A stretch of DNA of 64,000 bases from Pseudomonas sp. (lineage in GTDB: Bacteria; Pseudomonadota; Gammaproteobacteria; Pseudomonadales; Pseudomonadaceae), in the NCBI RefSeq assembly GCF_002796985.1, contig NZ_PEKX01000002.1, positions 186,001 to 250,000 on the forward strand, written 5' to 3'. Of the stretch, positions 51,773-60,462 are shown piece after piece. Position 1 is the first letter of the stretch; every line of letters starts with the position of its first letter. The notes under the pieces are model-generated. The model was not told the DNA's origin, did not search any database, and saw nothing but the letters and a program-made list of their open reading frames with translations. Both the position numbers and the translations under genes were made by a program.

Positions 51773-53998
51773 TCAGCTCTTGTCCGACAGGTATTCGTAC
51801 TGGTAGGAGGTGTACGCTCCGTCCCTGTAGTAATCGGTGGCGCGCCGTTCGACACCGTTGAAAATGGCGCCTTTGAGTTCAATGCCGTTCTGCTCGAAGC
51901 GGCGGATAGTCAGTTCGATTTCCCGCGGGGCGTTCTTGCCGAAGCGGGCAACGATCAGGCTGGTCCCAGCCTGTCGGCCGACGATGGCGGCATCGGTGAC
52001 GGCGAGCAGGGGAGGGGTGTCGAGGATGACCAGGTCGAATTCGCTGCTGGCCCGCTCCAACATGTCGGTGAAGTTGGGGTGCATCAGCAGTTCCGACGGG
52101 TTGGGCGGGATCTGGCCTCGGGAAATGAAGCAGAGGTTTTCCACTTCGGTCTGCCGGACGGCCTTACTGAATTCACAGCGTTGTACGAGTAGATCGGAAA
52201 GGCCGTTCTGTTCCGGTACGCCCAGTACTTTGTGCAGGTAGCCCTTGCGCATGTCGACGTCGATCAGCAGGACGCGTTGGCCGGCCTGGGCAATGACGGC
52301 GGCGAGGTTGGCGCTGACGAAGGATTTACCCACCGCCGGGCTGGGGCCGGAGATCATCAGGCGGTTGTCACCGGATTCCAGCATGGCGAAGTGCAAGCTG
52401 GTTCGCAGGCTGCGCATCGATTCGACCGCCAGGTCGGTGGGGTGTCGGGTCGCGAGCAAGGGGGCGGGAACGATGCTGCCCTTGTGCTTTTTGCTGTCCT
52501 TGCTGCGCTGGTTTTCTTCGGATTGCTGCAGCGCGCTGTGTGGAATGGACGCATAGACGGGCAAGCCGAGCTGTTCGATGACTTCCGGATTTTCAATACC
52601 GCGATTGAGTGCCTTGCGCAGCAGAACCAAGGCGATAGCGGCGAATAGCCCGAGCAGTGTTGCGATGGCGACGATCAGCGCCTTTTTCGGCTTGACTGGC
52701 TTGGTGGTGTCGACATCCGCCGAGTCGATGATGCGAACGTTGCCGACGGAGCCGGCGCGCATGACGTCCAGTTCCTGGGCCTTGTTCAGCAGTTGGGTAT
52801 AGATGGCGGTGCTCACCTGCACGTCGCGGGTCAGGCGTAGTAGGTCCTGCTGGGTTTCCGGGAGTACCTCGACTCGTTTGGCGAGACCGTTCTGCTTCGC
52901 AGTCAGTTCACCGATCTGTCGCATCAACGCCTGGTAGGCCGGGTGCTGGCGAGTGAATTTGTGGTCCATCTCGGCTTGCTGGAGTTTGAGCTGCGAGATG
53001 CTGGTGTCGAGGGCGACGATCTGGTCCAGAAGGGCCTTGGTTTCCAGGCTGATGTCCGCCGATTTGGCGCGGGACTGGTAGCTGCTCAGGGCGTTTTCGG
53101 CTTGCTCGAGGTCATGGCGCACATCGGGCAATTGGCCGCGCAGGAACTCCAGGCTGGACGCCGCCTCGGCCGAGGCGCGCTCGACGTTCTGCAGGACGTA
53201 TTGCTGGCTGATCGCGTTCAGCACAGCAAGTGCCTGGTCGGGCTGCTCGTCATCCAGGGACAGGGAGAGAATGCCGGATTCCTTGCCGGTTTCGCTGACG
53301 TTCAGGCTCTGCTGGTAGTCGAGGATGGCGCTGAGCCGACGTTCGCGGGTCACGCTGAAGCGTGTGCCAGGGTTGCCGCGCAGGGTTTCGACTTGAACCT
53401 TTACGCCGTGCTGCTCGAGGGGCTGGCCTACCAAACCTTCTACCAGCAGGTTGTCGAGGCTGAACTGGCCCTTGTCGCCAGCAATGAGCGTCAGCTTCTT
53501 GTCCAGCAGTACGCTGGGTACATCAAGCTGGAAAATCTTCAGTGTTTCGCCGCCCCAGGCGAAGCGGCTCATGCCCAGCAGGGGCGAGGCGACATCGCCT
53601 GGCTGGTCGGGGCTGTAGTGGCGATGCAGGAAGTTGCCAATCAGTGGGAACAGTGACGGCTGGATATCGATATCCAGCTTGAGGGTGTCCACGGCCTTTC
53701 CGATCACGGCGCGCGAGGTGAGCAGTTGGATCTCGGTGACCGCTTGCGACTGTGCACCCAGCAGGTCGCTCATGTCCGATAGGCCGGGAATACCGGGCTT
53801 CTTCTGCTCCACCTGGAGGGTGGCGCTGGCCCGGTAGGCCGGTGGCGCCAGCAGCGCATAGGCGGCGCCCACAACCATGAAGCCGGCAGTAATACCGGCG
53901 ATCCACCACTTGTGATCGAGCAGGGTGCCGAACAGGCCGAGCAGGTCGATTTCGTCGTCATCGACTGCGGGCGGGAGGGTGGGGGCTTGTGGGTACAT
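51773..53998 (-). CDS. wzc: Wzc, polysaccharide co-polymerase and BY-tyrosine autokinase
   Basis: Wzc controls polymer length and couples synthesis to the Wza channel through cycles of tyrosine phosphorylation. The 741-residue protein has a Wzz domain with membrane segments at about residues 33-53 and 445-465, a long periplasmic coiled coil between them, and a cytoplasmic kinase domain. The kinase shows Walker A GPSPAVGKSF, Walker A' LLIDVDMRKG, Walker B LVILDTPP and a C-terminal tyrosine cluster (YYRDGAYTSYQYEY). It follows wzb by 23 bases, and rfaH follows 35 bases later. Confidence 0.95.
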   Translation of the reverse strand: MYPQAPTLPPAVDDDEIDLLGLFGTLLDHKWWIAGITAGFMVVGAAYALLAPPAYRASATLQVEQKKPGIPGLSDMSDLLGAQSQAVTEIQLLTSRAVIGKAVDTLKLDIDIQPSLFPLIGNFLHRHYSPDQPGDVASPLLGMSRFAWGGETLKIFQLDVPSVLLDKKLTLIAGDKGQFSLDNLLVEGLVGQPLEQHGVKVQVETLRGNPGTRFSVTRERRLSAILDYQQSLNVSETGKESGILSLSLDDEQPDQALAVLNAISQQYVLQNVERASAEAASSLEFLRGQLPDVRHDLEQAENALSSYQSRAKSADISLETKALLDQIVALDTSISQLKLQQAEMDHKFTRQHPAYQALMRQIGELTAKQNGLAKRVEVLPETQQDLLRLTRDVQVSTAIYTQLLNKAQELDVMRAGSVGNVRIIDSADVDTTKPVKPKKALIVAIATLLGLFAAIALVLLRKALNRGIENPEVIEQLGLPVYASIPHSALQQSEENQRSKDSKKHKGSIVPAPLLATRHPTDLAVESMRSLRTSLHFAMLESGDNRLMISGPSPAVGKSFVSANLAAVIAQAGQRVLLIDVDMRKGYLHKVLGVPEQNGLSDLLVQRCEFSKAVRQTEVENLCFISRGQIPPNPSELLMHPNFTDMLERASSEFDLVILDTPPLLAVTDAAIVGRQAGTSLIVARFGKNAPREIELTIRRFEQNGIELKGAIFNGVERRATDYYRDGAYTSYQYEYLSDKS

Positions 53999-54021
53999 GA
54001 CGGATAGGCTTCTTGGGGAGT

Positions 54022-54468
54022 TCAGTGTTGGGGGTGAAGGCGACGGGACCAGGCCTGGGCGCTTTCTTCGATCAGGGCATAGGCGTGCTCGAATGCAGCG
54101 CTGCCTTGCCGATAGGGGTCAGGTATTTCTCGTTCGTTCTGCCACTTGCCCAGCAAGTAGGTCTTGCCACGCGAGACGGGCGAAAGCTGGAGGACATTGC
54201 GTAGTTGGCGCTGCTCCATGACCAGCACCAGGTCCGCTGACTGCAGCAGGTGTGGCGTCAGCTGGCGGGCCTGGTGTTCGTGAGGCTGGTGGCCATGTCG
54301 TTGCAGCGTGGCGAGTGCGTTCCTTTCGAACGGGTGGTCGACCAGCGCGGTGAGGCCGGCGGAGCGGACTCTGATGCTGGAGCTGCCCAGATTCTGCTGG
54401 AGCAGGTACTCACCTGTCGGACTGCGGCAAATGTTGCCTGCACAGACAACCAGTACGTTCTTGAACAC
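54022..54468 (-). CDS. wzb: Wzb, low-molecular-weight protein tyrosine phosphatase
   Basis: Wzb dephosphorylates Wzc. The 148-residue protein has the LMW-PTP P-loop VCAGNICRSP (Cys nucleophile, Arg) near the N terminus and the general-acid motif DPYRQG near the C terminus. I place the start at the GTG that gives MFKNVLVVCAGN, because GGTGG lies five bases before it and the paralogue at 55943 starts the same way and has the same length. A GTG three codons upstream is also open. It sits just before wzc in one operon. Confidence 0.93.
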   Translation of the reverse strand: MFKNVLVVCAGNICRSPTGEYLLQQNLGSSSIRVRSAGLTALVDHPFERNALATLQRHGHQPHEHQARQLTPHLLQSADLVLVMEQRQLRNVLQLSPVSRGKTYLLGKWQNEREIPDPYRQGSAAFEHAYALIEESAQAWSRRLHPQH

Positions 54469-54512
54469 GCTGACCACCGTTGTATGGATTGATCGCTACC
54501 TATGGGCCGCGA

Positions 54513-54541
54513 AAATTAAGCTTCGCAGCCGAGCGATTCAA
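54513..54541 (-). promoter_or_regulatory. weak candidate promoter for wzb-wzc-rfaH
   Basis: On the minus strand, TTGAAT and TAATTT are 17 bases apart, about 45 bases upstream of wzb and after the terminator-like hairpin at 54710. The match is partial. Confidence 0.3.
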
Positions 54542-54709
54542 TGCGCTTCCCCCCCTGTTTCAGGGGTTTAGGAATTCTCTGAGGAGGGTTAAAGGGAATC
54601 CCTTCAAAAGGCAGATAGAGGAGGACAATTCTGGTGCTGTTCAGGAGGGGGGGAGCGCGGTTCCGACTGGGCGGAGGGGACGGGAGTAGAGCGGGCAGGA
54701 GCAGAGGAA

Positions 54710-54734
54710 GATGCCTCCCAAGGGGGGAGGCATC
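54710..54734 (-). terminator. terminator-like hairpin after the GT4 gene
   Basis: The perfect stem GATGCCTCCC / GGGAGGCATC with a five-base loop lies 7 bases past the GT4 stop on the minus strand. The following T content is modest, so attenuation rather than full stop is possible. Confidence 0.55.
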
Positions 54735-54740
54735 AGCGGA

Positions 54741-55793
54741 TCAGCCGATAGCGAGTTTGTTGGCAGTCTGCTCCGGCATGAAGCGCGAGTAGAGTTGGTC
54801 GAGCGAGCTGTGCAAATGCTCTTTTGAGTGGAGTTGCTGGATGCTGTGGGCGTTGTGATGCAGACGTAATTGCGCCTCGGACTCTCCCCTGGCGAAGGCG
54901 TTTATCTCCCGGCTGGCGTCCTCCAGGCTCTGGAGTGTCGTCAGGCCTTCCGTTGTGAAGGGGCCGATGCTGCGCAAGGCAATTGGTAAATCGAGCTTCG
55001 CCGCCTCCAGTACCGAGATGGGGAAGCCGTCCCACGCGGCGGTGTGGAAGTACAGGTCGAGCCCTTTCATGTGGGCAATGACTTCTCCGCGCGGGCGCCA
55101 GCCGGTGACTTCGATGCCGGCCTGGACCATTTCCGCCATGACCTGGGCGTCGCCGCCACCGATCCACTTGAAGTGCGCCACATCCGCGCAGCTCTCCGCC
55201 AGGGCGCGGAAATACTCGTGGCCCTTTTGCCGGCTGATACGCCCGACCATGCCGATGACCGGCTTGTTGGTGAGGCTACGGACGGCCGGCACTTCCGGCA
55301 GTTCGTCGCAGACATTCACCAGACCCAGTGTGTGCGTCGGCTCGATCAACTCCCCGGCGATGCGTTGTTCATCCAGGCCGCAACCGGCGATCACGGCGGT
55401 CCGTCGCGCCAGCAACGATTCAATGGCCCGGTAAGCCTTGAGCATCATCGGATGGTCGCCGCGCAGGAAAGCAAAACCGTGGGGGGTGTAGACGATCTTC
55501 TGCGCGGGGATGAAGGGCAGGGCACGGATCAGCGCGCCGGCATAGGTGCTGTGCAGGTGGATGACGTCCGGCTGTACGCGATCGATGTAGGGTTTCACCC
55601 GTGCCAGGCTGGAAAGGCGGCGGGGCACCAGTTCTCTGTGCTTGAACAGGCCCTGGCTTTCCTCTCCCGTGGTGTCGCCCTTGCGCACCGAGGCCAGCAG
55701 GTAGTGCTCATGCTGCTGGGAGTTGAGGATGTAGGAGTTGATGGCCGACGTGACGCCGCCGCCGAAGGACTCGGTGATGTGCAGAATTTTCAT
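54741..55793 (-). CDS. GT4-family glycosyltransferase
   Basis: This 350-residue GT-B enzyme begins MKILHITESFGGGVTSAIN, the usual acceptor-side glycine loop. It has the donor-side segments KPVIGMVGRISRQKGHEYF, WIGGGD and the EX7E-type region DGFPISVLEAAKLDLPIAL. It is likely to add a sugar to the repeat unit or modify a precursor; donor unknown. It is GC-rich like the flanking assembly genes, unlike the second GT4 at 44298, and lies between two phosphatase genes. A hairpin follows its stop. Confidence 0.9.
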   Translation of the reverse strand: MKILHITESFGGGVTSAINSYILNSQQHEHYLLASVRKGDTTGEESQGLFKHRELVPRRLSSLARVKPYIDRVQPDVIHLHSTYAGALIRALPFIPAQKIVYTPHGFAFLRGDHPMMLKAYRAIESLLARRTAVIAGCGLDEQRIAGELIEPTHTLGLVNVCDELPEVPAVRSLTNKPVIGMVGRISRQKGHEYFRALAESCADVAHFKWIGGGDAQVMAEMVQAGIEVTGWRPRGEVIAHMKGLDLYFHTAAWDGFPISVLEAAKLDLPIALRSIGPFTTEGLTTLQSLEDASREINAFARGESEAQLRLHHNAHSIQQLHSKEHLHSSLDQLYSRFMPEQTANKLAIG

Positions 55794-55942
55794 AAAGCGA
55801 TGTGGGCCCCTGGAGAATTACTTGTCGTAACTGGGCGACCAAACAGCTGAATATGGCCTTTCTTGGCTAGAGGGTAGCCTTTTTCAGCATCGCTTTGTAA
55901 GGATTCTTGACGCTTTTGTAGGAATCTTTCTTTTTCGTCAAA

Positions 55943-56389
55943 TTACCGGCGATTGCGTAATCTGGCTGTCCACGGAGCGACTGTGGATTCGATCAGCGCA
56001 TAGGCGCGCTCGAAGGCTTCCGGTCCCTGGCGGTAGGGGTCAGGAATCTCCTGGTCGGTCTGCCACTTGCCCAACAGGAAGGTCTTGCCGCGGGCCTCGG
56101 GTGCCAGGCGGATCACGCTCTGGATCTGCGATTCTTCCATGACCAGCACCAGGTTGGCTTCGTGGACCAGTTCGGGAGTGAGCTGGCGGGCGGAGTGAGG
56201 ATGAGGATGGTACCCGTGGCGGCGCAGGATCGCGAGGGCGGTACTTTCGATGGGGTGGCCGACCAGAGCACTGAGCCCGGCAGAGGCCACGGCGATGTCG
56301 CTGCCCTGCAGGGATTCGCGCAGCAGGTGTTCAGCGATGGGGCTGCGGCAGATGTTGCCGATGCAGACGATCAGAATCCTGTTGAACAC
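55943..56389 (-). CDS. second low-molecular-weight protein tyrosine phosphatase
   Basis: This 148-residue LMW-PTP has the P-loop VCIGNICRSP and the acid motif DPYRQGPEAFERAYAL. It is a clear paralogue of Wzb at 54022, sharing length, start context and long stretches such as GKTFLLGKWQ. The start is GTG (GTGTTCAAC). It is the first gene of the locus on the transcribed strand, 95 bases after plsB, and 149 bases before the GT4. Two phosphatases for one Wzc is unusual; this one may have another partner. Confidence 0.9.
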   Translation of the reverse strand: MFNRILIVCIGNICRSPIAEHLLRESLQGSDIAVASAGLSALVGHPIESTALAILRRHGYHPHPHSARQLTPELVHEANLVLVMEESQIQSVIRLAPEARGKTFLLGKWQTDQEIPDPYRQGPEAFERAYALIESTVAPWTARLRNRR

Positions 56390-56484
56390 GAAGTGCGTCC
56401 CTGACCGCGACCGAAGAGTAGATCGTCAGAAATCTATCGGTCGCGGTGCAGGGGCGTCAAGCCGCCGTCAGGGGCTGGTCCAGC

Positions 56485-58995
56485 TTAGCCCTGGCTGGCG
56501 GGAGGCTGTTCGGTGGTGGGGCCTTCTTCCTGGGGCGGTCGATCGAGCGCGACTTGGCGGATGGACAGGCGAATCTCCGCCGGCAGTACCCGCTTGGCGG
56601 CGCCTTCAGCCAGTTCGCCGAGCAGTGGGTGATAGCTCAGCTTGCCGCTCTCGTCCTTGCGCAGCACATCTTCGTCGAGCAGGGTCTGGATGAAGTGGCG
56701 GAACAGGCTCTTGTCGAAGAACTCCGGCGCGTTGAGCCCGTGCAGGACCGACAGGCGCTGGGCCATCACGGTGCAAAGGTTTTCCAGTTCCTCGGCGGTG
56801 AGCTGCTTCTGCCCGGCGTTGAGCACCAGCGAGATGGACATGTAGAAGCGCTGCAGGGTCTGCGCAATGGCGCGGGCCAGCAGGGTCAGCAGCACGTACT
56901 GGCGCGAGCTGGGCGGCGGGCGAATGAAGGTGTCGTTCTCCTGCTTGAGCAGCTCGCTGGCCACCATGGCCTGCAACCACTGATCGACCACGGCGTCCAG
57001 CTCTTCCAGACTCCAGCGGATGAACAACTCGGCCTGCAGGTACGGGTACAACGCGCGGGTATAGCGCAGCAACTGCTCGCGGCTGATCCGCCCGCTGTTC
57101 TGGAAGAAGCTGGCGATCAGCGCCGGCAGGGCGAAGATATGCAGCACATTGTTGCGGTAGTAGGTCATCAGCACCGCGTTCTGCTCGTCGAGGTAGCAGA
57201 TGCGGCCCAGAGCGTCCTTCTGCTCGCTGAGCAGGTTCATGCTCTTCACGTACTCGATCAGTTGCTGGCCGTCGCCCTCGGGCAGCGTGGCGCTGGGCGA
57301 GTAGGGCACCTTGCGCAGCAGGTCGAGGTAGAGGTCGATCACCCGCGCCAGGGCGGTTTCGTCCAGCGCCAGGCGGGTAGTGGACAGCAGCGCCAGGGCC
57401 ACCAGGTTCACCGGGTTGATCGCCGCGGCGTCATTGAGGTGGCGGGCGACGTCGCGGGCCAGGTGGTGGGTGGTTTCCGACAGCCAGGCCGGGCGGTATT
57501 CCGGAGCCAGCTCCTGCTGGCGCCAGTCCGGCTGCTGTTGGTCGAGGAAACGATCGAGGTGGATCGGCTCGCCGAAGTTCACCCAGACCTGGCCGAAGCG
57601 CTGCTTCAGTGCACCGACGACCTTGAAGATGTCGAAGATCGATTCCTTTTTCTTCTCCGCTCCACGCAGTTCGCCCAGATAGGTCCGGCCCTCGAGTACA
57701 CGCTCATAGCCGATGTACACAGGAACGAAGACGATGGGCCGGCGCGAGTCGCGCAGGAAGCTGCGCAGGGTGATCGCCAGCATCCCGGTGCGCGGGTGCA
57801 GCATGCGCCCGGTGCGGGAACGGCCGCCTTCGACGAAGTACTCGGTGGAGAAGCCACGGCTGAACAGGGAGTGCAGGTACTCGTTGAATACCGCGGTGTA
57901 CAGCTGATTGCCCTTGAAGCTGCGGCGCATGAAGAACGCGCCGCCACGGCGCAGGATCGAGCCCACCACCGGCATGTTGAGGTTGATGCCGGCGGCGATG
58001 TGCGGCGGCGTCAGGCCATTGCGGAACAGCAGGTAGGACAGCAGCAGGTAGTCGATGTGGCTACGGTGGCAGGGCACGTAGACGATTTCGTGGCCTTGGG
58101 CGACTTCCTGCACGCGCTCGATGTGGTTGACCTTCACTCCCTCGTAGAGCTTGTTCCAGAACCAGGTCAGGGTCACTTCGAGGAAGCGGATCACCGGGTA
58201 GGAGACATCGGCGGCAATCTCGTTGGCGTAGCGCAGGGCGGCGGCTTCGGCCTTGTCCTGCGGAATATTCTGGGTGTCGCATTCTTCCTGGATCGCCTGG
58301 CGCACCAGTGGTGCGCGCAGCAGGCCCTTTACCAGAGTACGGCGGTGGGAAAGGTCAGGGCCGATGACTGCGGTCTTCTGATTGCGGAAATGCACGCGGA
58401 GGATGCGCTGGACCATGCGCAGGGTGCGCTCGTGTCCCTTGTTCTGTTCCACCAGTTCGCGCAGATGGATGGGCGCGGAGAACTGCACGCGGGTCTTGCG
58501 GCCGAGGATGAGGATGCGCGCCAGTTTGCGCAGGCGGCCGGTAACCGCCCAGTTGTCGGCGAACAGGAGCTTCCAGGCGCTCTTCTCGCTATCCGGAGAT
58601 TGGCCCCAGAACACGCTGACCGGGATGATCTGCGCGTCGTCGATGCCGTTCTGGCCAATGGCGCCGAGCATGCGTACCAGCGCCGGCGGCGCGCCGCGCT
58701 TGTCGTGGCGGCCCAGCCAATCGGGCTCCGGCGTCAGGTAGAAGAAGGCTGCTGGCTCGATGGACTCTCCCACTGCCACCGGCATCACCGGGCGCGGCAG
58801 GCCGGCTTTGCGGCATTCGGTGTCGACCACGGCGAGATCGCTCACCGAGGGTTGTTGCAGGACGTAGAGGACCGGTTTGCTGCGGTCGATCTTCAGGCTG
58901 AAGGCCGACTGGTTGATGGTTTCCGAGCGCACCCAGAGGTACAGCAGGCGGCGCAGGGCACCAAAACCGAAGCGGCGGAACGGGTAGCGAGGCAT
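56485..58995 (-). CDS. plsB: PlsB, glycerol-3-phosphate O-acyltransferase
   Basis: PlsB acylates glycerol-3-phosphate at the inner membrane in the first step of phospholipid synthesis. The 836-residue protein carries the acyltransferase block I HXXXXD in YVPCHRSHIDYLLLSYLL, block II-III segments GAFFMRRSFKGN and YFVEGGRSRTGR, and a block IV-like IVFVPVYIGYERV. The length is normal for PlsB. It precedes the phosphatase gene of the EPS locus in the same direction, with no clear terminator between. Confidence 0.94.
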   Translation of the reverse strand: MPRYPFRRFGFGALRRLLYLWVRSETINQSAFSLKIDRSKPVLYVLQQPSVSDLAVVDTECRKAGLPRPVMPVAVGESIEPAAFFYLTPEPDWLGRHDKRGAPPALVRMLGAIGQNGIDDAQIIPVSVFWGQSPDSEKSAWKLLFADNWAVTGRLRKLARILILGRKTRVQFSAPIHLRELVEQNKGHERTLRMVQRILRVHFRNQKTAVIGPDLSHRRTLVKGLLRAPLVRQAIQEECDTQNIPQDKAEAAALRYANEIAADVSYPVIRFLEVTLTWFWNKLYEGVKVNHIERVQEVAQGHEIVYVPCHRSHIDYLLLSYLLFRNGLTPPHIAAGINLNMPVVGSILRRGGAFFMRRSFKGNQLYTAVFNEYLHSLFSRGFSTEYFVEGGRSRTGRMLHPRTGMLAITLRSFLRDSRRPIVFVPVYIGYERVLEGRTYLGELRGAEKKKESIFDIFKVVGALKQRFGQVWVNFGEPIHLDRFLDQQQPDWRQQELAPEYRPAWLSETTHHLARDVARHLNDAAAINPVNLVALALLSTTRLALDETALARVIDLYLDLLRKVPYSPSATLPEGDGQQLIEYVKSMNLLSEQKDALGRICYLDEQNAVLMTYYRNNVLHIFALPALIASFFQNSGRISREQLLRYTRALYPYLQAELFIRWSLEELDAVVDQWLQAMVASELLKQENDTFIRPPPSSRQYVLLTLLARAIAQTLQRFYMSISLVLNAGQKQLTAEELENLCTVMAQRLSVLHGLNAPEFFDKSLFRHFIQTLLDEDVLRKDESGKLSYHPLLGELAEGAAKRVLPAEIRLSIRQVALDRPPQEEGPTTEQPPASQG

Positions 58996-59162
58996 ACAGG
59001 CCCTATGGCTGGCAGAGGTAAAACGAGCGATTGCTCAGGTCGGCTAGTTTGCCGGATTAGGCTTCGCCAGCAAAGCCACGAGCGCTTGGTCGGAGCGGGC
59101 GGACACCGCGTGGCCAGCGGCTATCCTGCCATTTGGGGAATGACATTCTATGGAGGTGTGCG

Positions 59163-59609
59163 ATGCGTACGTTCACCTGGGGTTGCCTGCTCGCTCTGTT
59201 GGCGGTGCTGCCCGCCGAGGCCCAGACCGTGGTCCCGCTGAAGGGCCAGAGCAGCCAGCAGATGCAGCAGGATATGGCTGACTGCAACAGCGTTGCCGCG
59301 AGTAGCACGAGTGCCTCCAGCCCCCATGTCGGTGGGCGGGTGAAAGGTGCTGCTGCCGGGGCGGCGGCGGGCGCCGTGGGTGCCGAGGTGCGCGGCCGCC
59401 AGCATGACGAGGTTTATGACCGCGCCGGCGATAACGCCAAGCAGCAGTATCGACAGAACCGCGCCGGTGAGGTGGCGGCCGCGGGGGGAGTTGTCGGTGC
59501 TTCGCGTCAGCGACAGGAGCGTCGGCAGGACCGACGTACCCAGAACGAGGCCAGCACCAGCGCCTATGGCGGCTGTTTGCAGGGTAGGGGGTATCAGGTC
59601 AGCCCCTGA
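59163..59609 (+). CDS. secreted glycine-zipper protein
   Basis: The 148-residue product has a signal peptide (RTFTWGCLLALLAVLPAEA) and a glycine-zipper-like Ala/Gly segment (GAAAGAAAGAVGAEVRG), then a second (GEVAAAGGVVGASRQRQ), separated by a charged linker. Such proteins usually sit in the cell envelope. The last residues include a Cys (GGCLQGRGYQ) that could pair with the Cys near residue 50 (MADCNS). The ATG follows GGAGGTGTG. Function is unknown. It is divergent from plsB. Confidence 0.82.
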   Translation: MRTFTWGCLLALLAVLPAEAQTVVPLKGQSSQQMQQDMADCNSVAASSTSASSPHVGGRVKGAAAGAAAGAVGAEVRGRQHDEVYDRAGDNAKQQYRQNRAGEVAAAGGVVGASRQRQERRQDRRTQNEASTSAYGGCLQGRGYQVSP

Positions 59610-60185
59610 TGGCTTACGACCCAATGCTGTTTCAGTGGCTCTTTGATGGTGCGCAGCTGTTGGCATTACAACGAGGGTGTGGAAGTCGGCTGCGCCCCTT
59701 ATCTCTCTTTCCCAATGCATTGCCGGCCTGCCGATTCGACGCGGGAATGATTGAGCATAATGCCGCCGGGTGAATTGTAGGGCGCACTCTCGCAGCGTCT
59801 GAAAGACATTTCCGGAGATCGCGCAAAACGATTGAGCGGGAACGAAACTACCCGCGATAAAAGAGCGAAAGTGAGAAAAGGTCCACGTTCGAAACACTTT
59901 CGTTACGCAGGGTAACGAGCACCAAAATGGCTCTGCAGGCCCCGAAAAATGGCACTTTGGCCTGTTTGGTCACAACACCACGGTGTGATTGAAAAAGTGC
60001 TTTTCAGCTGTAACTTTTGATTTATATACTCGGGAGCGCTGTCGCCCTTGGGCGTTATTCGAATTTCCTTCCTGCGTGCCTTTCGGCTCGGGTTGGACGA
60101 TAAGGAAAGCGTTCAGCCGGCGACTGCCGAAGTCCTCATTTCCGGGGGCTATCTAAAAATAATAGGCAAGTTGGAGAGTGTGGTA
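59610..60185 (+). other. long non-coding gap and 5' leader of the cold-shock gene
   Basis: The 576-base gap holds no convincing gene; an antisense ORF crossing the previous gene is not credible. CGAAAGTG (59866) faces CACTTTCG (59895). A promoter candidate near 60001-60030 would give a leader of about 150 bases before the ATG, typical of cspA-type mRNAs, which fold to sense temperature. Confidence 0.5.
60001..60030 (+). promoter_or_regulatory. candidate promoter of the cold-shock gene
   Basis: TTTTCA and TATACT are separated by 18 bases, with an AT-rich spacer. The -10 box is good and the -35 moderate. Confidence 0.4.
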
Positions 60186-60395
60186 ATGGCTGATCGTGAG
60201 GTCGGAACCGTCAAGTGGTTCAATGACGCCAAAGGTTATGGATTCATTCAACGCGATAGCGGTGCGGACGTTTTCGTTCACTACCGTGCCATTCGTGGCG
60301 ATGGTCACCGCTCCCTGGTCGAAGGCCAGAAAGTGGAGTTCTCGGTGATCCAGGGTCAGAAAGGCCTCCAGGCGGAAGACGTCGCCAAGGTCTGA
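60186..60395 (+). CDS. CspA-family cold-shock domain protein
   Basis: This 69-residue protein is a single cold-shock domain that binds single-stranded RNA and DNA. RNP1 (KGYGFIQ) and RNP2 (VFVHY) are present, with GTVKWFNDAK at the start. I chose the ATG giving MADREVGTV, the usual family length; the open frame extends 46 codons upstream through the leader. It corresponds by position (next to the rlmA-dapE block) to the PA1159-type gene (from memory). Confidence 0.93.
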   Translation: MADREVGTVKWFNDAKGYGFIQRDSGADVFVHYRAIRGDGHRSLVEGQKVEFSVIQGQKGLQAEDVAKV

Positions 60396-60405
60396 CACCC
60401 CGAAA

Positions 60406-60437
60406 ACAAAGGCCCGTCCAATGGACGGGCCTTTGTT
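60406..60437 (+). terminator. terminator of the cold-shock gene
   Basis: ACAAAGGCCCGTCCA pairs perfectly with TGGACGGGCCTTTGT and is followed by TTC. It also faces the end of the convergent gene. Confidence 0.88.
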
Positions 60438-60462
60438 TCTAACACCGTGCGCCAGCGAAGTT

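Noticed and set aside
56446..59241. A 931-codon open frame opposite plsB
   Set aside because: It has no domain features, and plsB on the other strand has all its catalytic motifs.
59148..59897. Minus-strand open frame over the glycine-zipper gene and its downstream gap
   Set aside because: It covers a gene with a signal peptide and ribosome site, and its own composition shows no protein-like pattern.
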